This document shows positions 44,992-53,457 of a stretch of DNA of 64,000 bases, in pieces. How positions within the stretch are numbered: position 1 is the stretch's first letter; each line of letters opens with the position of its first letter. Location: contig DATERL010000150.1 in NCBI GenBank assembly GCA_035271585.1, forward strand, positions 1 to 64,000, given 5' to 3'. Made by a program: the position numbers and the translations under genes. Origin of the DNA: Roseimarinus sp035271585 (GTDB taxonomy: Bacteria > Bacteroidota > Bacteroidia > Bacteroidales > Prolixibacteraceae). The notes beneath the pieces were generated by a model. The model had not been told where the DNA came from. It worked only from the letters and a program-made list of their open reading frames with translations, and made no database searches.

Positions 44992-46449
44992 ATGAACAAG
45001 TTGCTTCAAAATAAAAACTTCAAGCTTTACAAACTTTCTTTAGTGATATTGGTGTTTTTTAGTGCCTATCCACTTATTTCGTGTTCATCACAAACCGGAA
45101 AAGAAAAGGAAAGCGATGTTGATTTTTGGCTAAGTGACCCAGCAAACAATATATTTTTTGAACAACAAAACAAAGAACTAATTTTTGGCAATAATCAATT
45201 GGAAAATGTAGCCATCGAAATTGATCCAACCCAAACTTTTCAAAGTATCGATGGTTTTGGATTTTGTCTAACTGGCGGAAGTGCGCGGCTTTTAAATGAA
45301 ATGGATACAGATAAACGTAACAGTATTTTAAACGAAATGTTTGCTACCAATAACAACAATATTGGCACAAGTTACCTCCGCATTAGCATAGGAGCATCCG
45401 ACTTGAGCGACAGCGTTTTCAGCTACAACGACCTACTCCATGGACAAAGCGATGTGAACATGGAAAAATTTAGTATCGATGTCGAAAAAGTTCACCTGAT
45501 TCCTGTTTTAAAAGAAATTCTTGAAATATTCCCCGAAATGTTAATTATGGGATCGCCTTGGTCGCCTCCAACTTGGATGAAAACCAATAATAATTCAAAA
45601 GGAGGTAGTCTTAAACCTGAGTATTACGATGCTTATGCGCTGTATTTTGTAAAGTATATTAAAGAAATGGCTGCCGAAGGTATTCGTATTGATGCGATAA
45701 CGGTTCAAAATGAACCACTGCACCCGGGTAATAATCCAAGTTTATTGATGTTAGCCGAAGATCAGGCTGAGTTTATTAAAAGAAGCTTAGGCCCATTATT
45801 TAAAAAAGAAAATATCGATACTAAAATTATAATATACGATCATAATGCTGACCGACCCGATTATCCGATTAGCATTTTAGACGACCCTGAAGCGGCTCAA
45901 TATATCGATGGTTCGGCTTTTCACCTTTATGGTGGCAAAATCGAAACACTTTCGGAAGTGCACGAAGCACACCCCACCAAAAACCTTTACTTTACTGAAC
46001 AATGGGTTGGTTCACCTGGTAACCTAAAAGAAGATATACTTTGGCATACCCGTCAATTAACCATTGGGGCAATCCGTAATTGGTGTCGCAATATGCTGGA
46101 ATGGAACCTAGCAGCCGACCCAAAGCAAGACCCACACACACCCGGAGGTTGTACCCGCTGCTTAGGGGCAATAACCATTGACGGAAACCAGATAACACGC
46201 AACCCGGCATATTACACCATTGCTCATGCCGCAAAGTTTGTCCGCCCCGGAGCTATTCGCATTAATTCAAATATTCCTAATAATCTCGACAACGTTGCAT
46301 TTCAAAACCTTGATGGAAGCATTGTTTTAATTGTTACCAACAGTTCAAAACAAACGCAAACTTTCGATTTGTCGATTGAAAAAAAACACACCTCCACAAC
46401 CTTAAATAGTGGTGCAATTGGCACATTTATTTTAAAATTAAAAAATTGA
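44992..46449 (+). CDS. GH30 beta-glucanase/glucosylceramidase-like enzyme, lipoprotein (copy 1)
   Basis: A 485-residue GH30 enzyme with lipobox PLISC (Cys31). Clan-A TIM barrel plus beta-sandwich side domain. The acid/base is E241 in TVQNEP and the nucleophile E336 in YFTEQW; the start is FQSIDGFGFCLTGGSARLLNEM and the substrate loop SPWSPPTWMKTNN is the GH30 hallmark. Bacteroidota GH30 enzymes of this branch include endo-beta-1,6-glucanases active on laminarin branches and pustulan. Its lipid anchor, its place after two SusCD pairs and the GH16/GH3 enzymes nearby suggest a beta-1,6-glucan role. Substrate is inferred. Confidence 0.92.
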   Translation: MNKLLQNKNFKLYKLSLVILVFFSAYPLISCSSQTGKEKESDVDFWLSDPANNIFFEQQNKELIFGNNQLENVAIEIDPTQTFQSIDGFGFCLTGGSARLLNEMDTDKRNSILNEMFATNNNNIGTSYLRISIGASDLSDSVFSYNDLLHGQSDVNMEKFSIDVEKVHLIPVLKEILEIFPEMLIMGSPWSPPTWMKTNNNSKGGSLKPEYYDAYALYFVKYIKEMAAEGIRIDAITVQNEPLHPGNNPSLLMLAEDQAEFIKRSLGPLFKKENIDTKIIIYDHNADRPDYPISILDDPEAAQYIDGSAFHLYGGKIETLSEVHEAHPTKNLYFTEQWVGSPGNLKEDILWHTRQLTIGAIRNWCRNMLEWNLAADPKQDPHTPGGCTRCLGAITIDGNQITRNPAYYTIAHAAKFVRPGAIRINSNIPNNLDNVAFQNLDGSIVLIVTNSSKQTQTFDLSIEKKHTSTTLNSGAIGTFILKLKN

Positions 46450-46484
46450 AATTGAAATAATATTCAACTATAAAACACAAAACA

Positions 46485-47951
46485 ATGAAGAAGAGAGTTT
46501 TCTATTTATTGCTATTAACATCAATGGCTTTTGCTTGCACCAACAAGCAAACCGGGCAACCCGAGGTTCAAATTCAAGATATAATTGAAGTACAAAACGC
46601 AAAAGTTTACATCACTGCTCGCGACACCGAATTGCGTTTGAGCGAAACCGAAACGGTTCAGTTTAAAGAGTATGGGCAAGCACTCGAAACACAAGCTTTT
46701 GTTCTGATAGATCCAAAAGCAAAATTTCAAACCATGGTGGGTATTGGCAGTTCACTTACCGATGCAGCAGCCGAAACTTTCTTCAAATTGCCTGAAAACA
46801 AACAACAACAATTACTAAACGCCTATTACGATAATGAAAAAGGTATAGGCTACAATTTTTCGCGCACCAACATTGCCAGTTGTGATTTTTCGAGTGGTAC
46901 TTATACCTATATCGAGGAAAACGATTCGCTGCTCAAAACATTCAATATCGATCACGATAAAAAATACAAAATCCCACTTATCAAAAAAGCAATCGAAGCA
47001 GCCGGAGGCGAACTTCCAATGTTTGTGAGCCCATGGAGCCCACCAGCATGGATGAAAACCAACAATAACTCACTTAAAGGAGGCACTTTGTTAGAACAAT
47101 TTAAACAGTCGTGGGCCAATCATTACATAAAATTTATACAGGAATACGAAAAATTAAATATGCCCATTTGGGGTCTTTCGGTACAAAATGAACCCATGGC
47201 GGTACAAATTTGGGAATCGTGCGTTTATACGGCCGAGGAAGAACGCGATTTTATCAAAAAATACCTGGGACCCACCTTACATAAAAACGATATGGCTGAT
47301 AAAAACCTGATTGCTTGGGATCATAACCGCGACCAAATGTACCAACGCGCGTCAACCATCTTAAGCGACCCCGATGCGGCCAAATATGTGTGGGGAATTG
47401 GCTTTCACTGGTACGAAACTTGGACTGGTGGCGATATGCAATTTGATAATCTGAAACTGGTGAGTCAGGCTTTTCCCGATACAAAACTCATTTTTACTGA
47501 AGGTTGTGTCGAAGATTTTGACTTTGATAGGGTTTACGATTGGGCTTTGGGCGAGCGTTACGGCTACTCCATGTTAAATGACTTTAACAATGGCACAGTA
47601 GCCTGGACCGACTGGAACATATTGCTTGACGAAACCGGCGGACCAAACCACGCAGGTAATTTCTGCTTTGCTCCTATTCATGCAAACACCCAAACATGCG
47701 AGTTAATATTTACCAATAGCTATTATTACATCGGTCATTTCTCAAAATTTATAAAAGCAGGAGCAAAACGCATTGCGGCTTCATCGAGCCGTTTCAATTT
47801 ACAAACCACTGCTTTTATGAACCCCGATGGATCGATTGCCGTAATTGTGCTAAACAAGTCGGACGAAACCTTCAATTATAAACTCATTTTAGGTAACAAA
47901 GCCACCGATTTAGAAAGCTTGCCTCATTCAATAATGACAATGATACTATAA
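46485..47951 (+). CDS. GH30 beta-glucanase/glucosylceramidase-like enzyme, lipoprotein (copy 2)
   Basis: A 488-residue GH30 enzyme, lipobox AFAC (Cys18). Acid/base E236 in SVQNEP and nucleophile E339 in FTEGC. The SPWSPPAWMKTNN loop is shared with copy 1, but the remainder differs widely (GIGSSLTDAAAETFFKLP here), so the two are old paralogues or different subfamilies. It follows copy 1 after 35 bases. Different loops around the active site suggest complementary specificities, for example endo and exo action or different branch lengths. It is the last gene of the locus; the repeat element at 47986 comes next. Confidence 0.92.
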   Translation: MKKRVFYLLLLTSMAFACTNKQTGQPEVQIQDIIEVQNAKVYITARDTELRLSETETVQFKEYGQALETQAFVLIDPKAKFQTMVGIGSSLTDAAAETFFKLPENKQQQLLNAYYDNEKGIGYNFSRTNIASCDFSSGTYTYIEENDSLLKTFNIDHDKKYKIPLIKKAIEAAGGELPMFVSPWSPPAWMKTNNNSLKGGTLLEQFKQSWANHYIKFIQEYEKLNMPIWGLSVQNEPMAVQIWESCVYTAEEERDFIKKYLGPTLHKNDMADKNLIAWDHNRDQMYQRASTILSDPDAAKYVWGIGFHWYETWTGGDMQFDNLKLVSQAFPDTKLIFTEGCVEDFDFDRVYDWALGERYGYSMLNDFNNGTVAWTDWNILLDETGGPNHAGNFCFAPIHANTQTCELIFTNSYYYIGHFSKFIKAGAKRIAASSSRFNLQTTAFMNPDGSIAVIVLNKSDETFNYKLILGNKATDLESLPHSIMTMIL

Positions 47952-47985
47952 TTCAAAAAAATTGGTTTATTGAACAGTATTTTAT

Positions 47986-48260
47986 ACCTAACTCCCCCTC
48001 GTTTAGCTTAGCGCAACGAGGGGTTTAACAATAGTCGTTTGTAACGACACATTGTTATTGGATGACGCAATCATTCAATAACTGTAAACGTTAAAAAATG
48101 TACTGCATGTTGGTGGTGGATGATGTAGTTTTCTGATGACTTTTTTGCTTTTAAAGAGAACAACTTTGGCCAAGTGCAGTGCAGATTTGTTGCTATAGTT
48201 TCGTCACAGACGAGAACCTTTCAACCCCCTCGTTTCCGCTGCGCTCAAACAAGGGGGAGG
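47986..48260. repeat. REP/RAYT-derived MITE-like element, copy 1
   Basis: A 275-base element nearly identical to 50391-50666. The left end is a hairpin (CCCCTCGTT/AACGAGGGG, 47995-48023), the right end another (CCCCCTCGTTT/AAACAAGGGGG with one mismatch, 48225-48257), and near the right end lies a third, TTCGTCACAGACGAGA. Between them the minus strand encodes only the first 30 or so residues of a RAYT transposase, then a stop. So it is a non-autonomous relic made from the ends of a transposase gene. The left hairpin may also terminate the GH30 transcript. Confidence 0.85.
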
Positions 48261-48476
48261 TAGAGAGTATATTGGACAGACCAACAAGATAGTAATAGTT
48301 TTCGTTTCCATTAATACAAACCGCCCTACCCGCTTTTGGTATTATGGGTTCAACTAAACTTTAGACAAACAAACCCCGCATGCTAACGCACATTACTTGA
48401 GTTTTTGCTAGCATATCTCTTGGTTTTGAAATTATTCGATAAAATTGATTGACAACACAGCCTCTTGGCTAATAAA
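48261..48476. other. Intergenic DNA, no feature recognised
   Basis: 216 bases between the repeat element and the stop of the NlpC/P60-CapA gene. No open frame of note, no clear hairpin with a T-run, no RNA gene recognised. Confidence 0.5.
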
Positions 48477-50168
48477 TTAGTGTATAGTTGATTCAACTCT
48501 TTTAGAAATACTACCATCGCTGTTGATGATCAAATTGCACTCAGGTATATCAACTTTCGTCAGTTTAATTATTTCTTTCAACACACCATCGTTATGATCA
48601 ATAACTGGTCCTCCTTCACCAATTTGTTTAGTAGAATAAATTTTGCCTTTTATAAATTTGCCATTGGTATCTAAATCTAACTCTATGATTGGGCTAATAC
48701 CAGAAATACCAGAAAGATTAAATCGACCATAGGTAGCAAAATTACCTAAACTATAAGCTATGAACCTATCTTTGTATAGGTCAACAGCCCTAGTAACATG
48801 AGGTCCATGCCCAAAAATAACATCTGCACCAGCGTCAATAGCCATCCGTGCAAATTCATAAGGATTTCCCCGATTCTCGCCTAAAAACATCTCTTTTTCG
48901 CGTGTGATATGATTCTTGGTAGCACCTTCAGCACCACCATGAAAAGAAACTATTACGATATCACTAATGGTATCTAAATGAGAAATTATTTTTCTTGCAT
49001 TTGCATAATCATTGATTCTTATGGTACCGGAATTAGGAGCAAAAGCAGCAAAACCATAAGTAATTCCATCTTTTTCAAAAGTTGTGTACGGAATTTCTTC
49101 CAAACCGGCATGAGGGATTCCTGCCTCTTTTAAAATTCTGATTGTATTAGCAGTACCCGTACTTCCAAAATCTCGTATATGATTATTGGCAACACTCAAC
49201 AAATTAAATCCTGCTTCAACCAAATAATCAACATAGTGATCAGGCATTTTAAAGGCATAACATACTTTTGGGTCAGAACATTTTTTCACAGTCCCTTCGC
49301 CGCTTAATAATACCCCTTCCAAATTAGCAAACGACACATCACCTTTACTAATTATCTCTTTCACAGGATGTAAAATATATTTCCCGTCATTAGGTGGTAA
49401 ATAACTGCTGTCGGGAAAGTTTGTCCCTAACATTATGTCTCCTACCCCAATTATTTTAACTGACTTGGGCTCAACACAAACGGTATCAATATTTATTGAA
49501 TCATCATTTACAATAGTGTCATTTTCCTCAATATTGATTTTTATTGAATCGAGAATTACTTCTTTTGAATCAGGTAAATTCTCTTTTAAATCAACCGTTA
49601 AAGACTGCATCAAAGCTACTTGAGGCAATCGTCCAGCGAACATAAATCTAGATGTATAATATCTGTTGCTATTGTATTTTTCCAAAACTATGCCTCTTCT
49701 ACAACTGTGCATCATCTCAATTATATCACCATCAACAGAAGTAACCATAGAAACATGGCCTACTTTTTCACTATTGATATTTCTCCCCTTAAAAAACATC
49801 AGGTCACCTTTATTAATTTCTGAAAAGCTCACCTGTTTAGAAACACTTGCAAGAGAAGCAGAGGTTCGGGGAAAATCGAACCCGCTGTATGCATGTAGTA
49901 TATAATAAACAAAACCCGAACAGTCTAAAATTTTACCATCGGGCATTTTGTAGCGATAAGGTTTACCCAAATAGTTTTTCCCGGAATTAATTATCATATC
50001 AACATTTTCAAATGTAATATGTAAGCTATCTTGATTCACATAGGAACTATCTTTTTGAAAAGTAATGCTATCCAATGTTTGTGCATTGGCATCAATAATT
50101 GCGATTACAAAACACAAAATTAGTTGTATTAGTAAGCCATATTTTGTTATTATTTTCATTTTCTCCAA
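48477..50168 (-). CDS. Exported NlpC/P60 peptidase fused to a CapA-like phosphoesterase
   Basis: A 563-residue two-domain protein. Signal peptide ends DANAQ. The NlpC/P60 domain (about 55-180) has the full triad pattern: Cys83 in LDCSGF, His138 in KVGHVSMV and His154 in EMMHSC. After an acidic Asp/Glu/Ile-rich linker (about 195-235) comes a CapA/PGA_cap metallophosphatase-fold domain (about 237-520) with GVGDIMLG, NLEG, ANNHIRDFG, HGGAEG, GHGPHV and YSLGNF. NlpC/P60 enzymes cut peptidoglycan peptides and CapA-like proteins are linked to poly-gamma-glutamate capsule, so a gamma-glutamyl substrate would tie both. The gene stands alone between direct RAYT elements, against the direction of its neighbours. 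Confidence 0.9.
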   Translation of the reverse strand: MEKMKIITKYGLLIQLILCFVIAIIDANAQTLDSITFQKDSSYVNQDSLHITFENVDMIINSGKNYLGKPYRYKMPDGKILDCSGFVYYILHAYSGFDFPRTSASLASVSKQVSFSEINKGDLMFFKGRNINSEKVGHVSMVTSVDGDIIEMMHSCRRGIVLEKYNSNRYYTSRFMFAGRLPQVALMQSLTVDLKENLPDSKEVILDSIKINIEENDTIVNDDSINIDTVCVEPKSVKIIGVGDIMLGTNFPDSSYLPPNDGKYILHPVKEIISKGDVSFANLEGVLLSGEGTVKKCSDPKVCYAFKMPDHYVDYLVEAGFNLLSVANNHIRDFGSTGTANTIRILKEAGIPHAGLEEIPYTTFEKDGITYGFAAFAPNSGTIRINDYANARKIISHLDTISDIVIVSFHGGAEGATKNHITREKEMFLGENRGNPYEFARMAIDAGADVIFGHGPHVTRAVDLYKDRFIAYSLGNFATYGRFNLSGISGISPIIELDLDTNGKFIKGKIYSTKQIGEGGPVIDHNDGVLKEIIKLTKVDIPECNLIINSDGSISKRVESTIH

Positions 50169-50390
50169 TTCAGACTAACATAAAACATGAGCACTAAAAT
50201 TCAGCAAGTTAACAATTCCAACTACCTCCAATTTCAGGTCAAATTTAGCAATTTGTTTTTTAATTCATTTTGCCAATCCAATATTTCTCTTCTGGAGAAA
50301 AAAGAAGTATTCAGTTAACAGATTATAAGGTACTATTCTTTGTTGGTAAGCGATACAATCGCGCACCAGCCTGAATTGTTAAAACGTTAC
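50169..50390. other. Upstream region of the NlpC/P60-CapA gene
   Basis: 222 AT-rich bases between the start of the fusion gene and the second repeat element. It should contain the promoter reading left; no convincing TAnnTTTG element was recognised. Confidence 0.4.
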
Positions 50391-50666
50391 ACCTAACTCC
50401 CCCTCGTTTAGCTTTAGCGCAACGAGGGGTTTAACAATAGCCGTTTGTAACAACACATTGTTATTGGATGATGCAATCATTCAGGAACTGTAAACGTTAA
50501 AAAATGTACTGCATGTTGGTCGTAGATGATGTAGTTTTCTGATGACATTTTTGTTTTTAATGATAGCAACTTTAGCCAAGTGCAGTGCAGGTTTGTTGCT
50601 ATAGTCTCGTCACAGACGAGAACCTTTCAACCCCCTCGTTTCCGCTGCGCTCAAACAAGGGGGAGG
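50391..50666. repeat. REP/RAYT-derived MITE-like element, copy 2
   Basis: 276 bases, nearly the same as 47986-48260 and in the same orientation. Left hairpin CCCCTCGTT/AACGAGGGG at 50400-50429; inner hairpin TCTCGTC-ACA-GACGAGA at 50605-50621 (perfect here, one base changed in copy 1); right hairpin ending at 50666. It directly abuts the transposase remnant, whose stop codon lies inside the right hairpin. Confidence 0.85.
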
Positions 50667-50992
50667 AAGTTTTTCGCAGAACTGAAAAGATAATCTTCGG
50701 CTTTTTCAACAATCATTGCCCTTACTTGATTTTCGTGTACAAATTCACTCAATGTGTATGGCTCGTCGGTTGGGCAAACCAAGTGCAAATAATTGGTAAT
50801 TAAGCAATAGGCAAACAACCTTAGTTCTTTGTTCTTTTGGCAATATTCAAGAGCATTGGCAATCTCAATTTTGTAGTTTGCCCGGGTGAATACGTCTATC
50901 CATTCAGTAACTGTAAACGTTAAAAAATGTACTGCATGTTGGTGGTGGATGATGGAGTTTTCTGATGATTTTTTTGCTTTTAAAGAGAACAA
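50651..50992 (-). pseudogene. Remnant of a REP-associated tyrosine transposase (RAYT, Y1_Tnp-like)
   Basis: A 113-codon frame with a clear RAYT N-terminus (HFLTFTVTEWIDVFTR, FAYCLITNYLHL) and C-terminus (HENQVRAMIVEKAEDYLFSSAKNF). The normal protein is about 180 residues: roughly 60 central residues are missing between CPTDEPYTLSEF and VHENQVRA. The HUH-type metal motif, normally NHLHL, reads NYLHL, one transition away from active. It lacks an ATG (only TTG at 50992), and its last codons and TGA are supplied by the repeat hairpin at 50651. Not functional; its leader (50901-51090) is the third copy of the repeat's right half. Confidence 0.85.
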
Positions 50993-51090
50993 CTTTGGCC
51001 AAGTGCAGTGCAGGTTTGTTGCTATAGTCTCGTTACAGACGAGAACCTTTCTCCCCCCTCGTTTCCGCTGCGCTCAAACAATGGGGGAGA
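50901..51090. repeat. Right half of the RAYT-derived element, copy 3
   Basis: Similarity to copies 1 and 2 begins at CATTCAGTAACTGTAAACG and runs to the right hairpin ending at 51090 (one base of the right arm changed). This is the 5' part and leader of the transposase remnant on the minus strand. Copies 1 and 2 are the same leader and first codons joined to a different end, so all three derive from one parent element. Confidence 0.8.
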
Positions 51091-51154
51091 TAGAAAGCGA
51101 TAAAAACGCTAATGTTTTTGAAAATTAAAGCTTATATTCGAACTTAAAAAAATC

Positions 51155-52354
51155 ATGACTCTGGCCGTACAAAAACCAAATCGTATTCTTTCCATTGACA
51201 TCATGCGAGGTCTTACTTTGTTTTTAATGTTGTTTGTAAACGACCTTTTTGAACCCGGCGTTCCCGAATGGCTAATACATACTAAAGCCAATTTTGATGG
51301 AATGGGGCTGGCCGACTGGGTTTTTCCGGGATTTTTGTTCATGGTTGGTATATCAATACCTTATGCTATTCAATCGCGAAGGAAAAAGGGACAAAGTAAA
51401 GCTCAGATTTTCGGTCACATCGTTATGCGTACCCTCAGCTTACTCCTTATCGGAGTTCTAATGCTAAATTCAGAACGATTAAATTCAGAACTAAGTGGTA
51501 TTAGCCAATCTTTGTGGGCCATACTCATGTATGTTTCTGTTTTTCTGATCTGGAACAAATATCCCAACAACGAACGCTTAAATAAATTTTTTATTGGCTT
51601 GAAAATACTTGGAATACTTGGATTACTTGCTTTAGCTTTTGTTTTTAAAGCAGGTGAAACCGGAAATGTTAGTTGGTTCGAAATTGGTTGGTGGGGAATA
51701 CTTGGCTTAATTGGATGGGGTTACTTGGTAGCAGCAACGATTGGGTTGTTTATTGGAGAACGATTAGTTATTACGATATTGTTGTGGTTCTTTTTTGTTA
51801 TTTTAAACATCCTTTCATCTTTGGGATTACTGAACTTTCTCGATTTTATAAATCCCATTTTAGGCGTAATTATCAATGGCAATGTGCCTTCAATTGTTTT
51901 AGCAGGATTGGTAGTTAGTTTAATTTTTAAACAGCGTTCCTTGAGCCCGATGAAAAAGGGCGGATTCGTTTTATTGTTAGCACTTTTTTCACTCGCCGTA
52001 GGTTTCTTTCTTCGAAAATGGTTTATTATTTCAAAACTTAATGGAACACCCAGCTGGGCAATGATATGCAACGGGATTAGTATGTTTATATTTGTGTTAT
52101 TGTATTTTGTTGTTGACATTAAAGGAAGGGTAAAATGGGCCACAGTGTTTAAAGTTGCTGGGCAAAATTCCTTAACCACATACTTAGCTCCCTATGTAAT
52201 CTATTATTTGATTTGGGGAATGGGTTTACCTCTGTTCTTCTATAAACAAGACACCAGTCAACTTCTCGCCGTTGGAGGATCAATAATTTGGACATTGGCC
52301 ATGGTTGGATTTGCAGCACTTCTTTCAAAAATCAAAATTAGATTAAAACTATAA
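51155..52354 (+). CDS. DUF5009/HGSNAT-like membrane acetyltransferase
   Basis: A 399-residue protein with about ten hydrophobic spans. The N-terminal block SIDIMRGLTLFLMLFVND and LADWVFPGFLFMVGISIP are the signature of the DUF5009/YeiB family, related to heparan-alpha-glucosaminide N-acetyltransferase, which moves an acetyl group from cytosolic acetyl-CoA across the membrane to a terminal glucosamine. His42 in WLIHTK lies where the acetyl-accepting His is expected. The GH20-like gene starts 17 bases on, which supports work on amino sugars: acetylate, then hydrolyse. The exact acceptor is inferred. Confidence 0.85.
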   Translation: MTLAVQKPNRILSIDIMRGLTLFLMLFVNDLFEPGVPEWLIHTKANFDGMGLADWVFPGFLFMVGISIPYAIQSRRKKGQSKAQIFGHIVMRTLSLLLIGVLMLNSERLNSELSGISQSLWAILMYVSVFLIWNKYPNNERLNKFFIGLKILGILGLLALAFVFKAGETGNVSWFEIGWWGILGLIGWGYLVAATIGLFIGERLVITILLWFFFVILNILSSLGLLNFLDFINPILGVIINGNVPSIVLAGLVVSLIFKQRSLSPMKKGGFVLLLALFSLAVGFFLRKWFIISKLNGTPSWAMICNGISMFIFVLLYFVVDIKGRVKWATVFKVAGQNSLTTYLAPYVIYYLIWGMGLPLFFYKQDTSQLLAVGGSIIWTLAMVGFAALLSKIKIRLKL

Positions 52355-52371
52355 ACCTTAAATTAGTGAGG

Positions 52372-53448
52372 ATGATAAAAAAAACAATTATCGTATTTAC
52401 ATTCATAGTTGGAGCAATTTATTCTATTAATGCACAAAATCAACTCCCTACCCGAGGGTTTTGTATTGAAGCTCCTGGCTCAAACGATGTCGATCGTTTT
52501 GTAACATTTATCGATACGGAACTTGCTTCGCGCGGGGTTAACACCTTGGTGCTGCGCATCGATTATAATTACCAGTTTAAAAGTTATCCCGAGCTGGGCA
52601 ACAACTATGGTTTATCAGAAAGTGATGTAAAAAAGTTGGTTAAATGTTGTCAACAAAACAGCATAAAACTAATTCCACAAATTAACCTGTTGGGACACCA
52701 ATCGTGGGCCGAAGGTACGGGCAAGCTTTTACAGGTATATCCACAATTTGACGAAACTCCATGGGTAAAAATGCCCAAAAAATACGAATGGCCCAATGCC
52801 GATGGCCTTTATTGCAAAAGCTATTGTCCGCTGCATCCCAATTTGCACAAAATTATTTTTGCCTTGGTGGACGAAATTTGTACAGTTTTCGAAGCCGATG
52901 CTTTTCATGCAGGTATGGATGAGGTTTTCTACATTGGCGACGATAAATGCCCACGTTGTGGTGGTAGGGATAGGGCTGAACTTTTCGCCGGAGAAGTAAA
53001 CAAAATTCAAAACCACCTGTCGCTTAAAGGTCGCCAACTTTGGATTTGGGGCGATCGATTAATCGATGGTAAAATTACCGGCATAGGCGAATGGGAAGCG
53101 AGTACAAACAACACCCACCCTGCCATCGATTTAATTTCGAAAGATGTGATGATTTGCGACTGGCATTACGAACGCGCCGATCAAACACCTGTTTACTTTG
53201 CCATGAAAGGTTTTTCCGTTATTACCTGTGTATGGAAGAATGCCGATCTTGCCATAGTGCAAGCTAACGACATGCTTCACTTTCGTAAAAATGCCACCAA
53301 TGAAATGAAAAACCGTTACTGCGGCATGATGCAAACAATATGGTCGGGATCTAACGCCTTTCTCAATGAATTTTATTCAGAGAAAAACTTACCAAATAGT
53401 GAGTCCTACTGCTTTAAAGAATTATTCAAAGTAATAGGATCGGAATAA
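52372..53448 (+). CDS. Exported GH20-like protein (hexosaminidase fold)
   Basis: A 358-residue protein from the ATG at 52372 (a GTG lies two codons before). Signal peptide ends SINAQ. It consists of one TIM barrel; D183-E184 in HAGMDEVF match the Asp-Glu catalytic pair of GH20 beta-N-acetylhexosaminidases, where the Asp positions the substrate acetamido group and the Glu is the acid. A CPRCGG segment right after, and YCKSYC before, could bind metal or form disulfides. The usual GH20b N-terminal domain is missing. Paired with the DUF5009 gene and convergent with the PL1 gene, whose stop lies 9 bases away. Confidence 0.85.
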   Translation: MIKKTIIVFTFIVGAIYSINAQNQLPTRGFCIEAPGSNDVDRFVTFIDTELASRGVNTLVLRIDYNYQFKSYPELGNNYGLSESDVKKLVKCCQQNSIKLIPQINLLGHQSWAEGTGKLLQVYPQFDETPWVKMPKKYEWPNADGLYCKSYCPLHPNLHKIIFALVDEICTVFEADAFHAGMDEVFYIGDDKCPRCGGRDRAELFAGEVNKIQNHLSLKGRQLWIWGDRLIDGKITGIGEWEASTNNTHPAIDLISKDVMICDWHYERADQTPVYFAMKGFSVITCVWKNADLAIVQANDMLHFRKNATNEMKNRYCGMMQTIWSGSNAFLNEFYSEKNLPNSESYCFKELFKVIGSE

Positions 53449-53457
53449 TCGAAACAA

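Noticed and set aside
47986..51090. CRISPR array
   Set aside because: Only three long units of about 190-276 bases, far apart and coding-derived; no short repeats with spacers.
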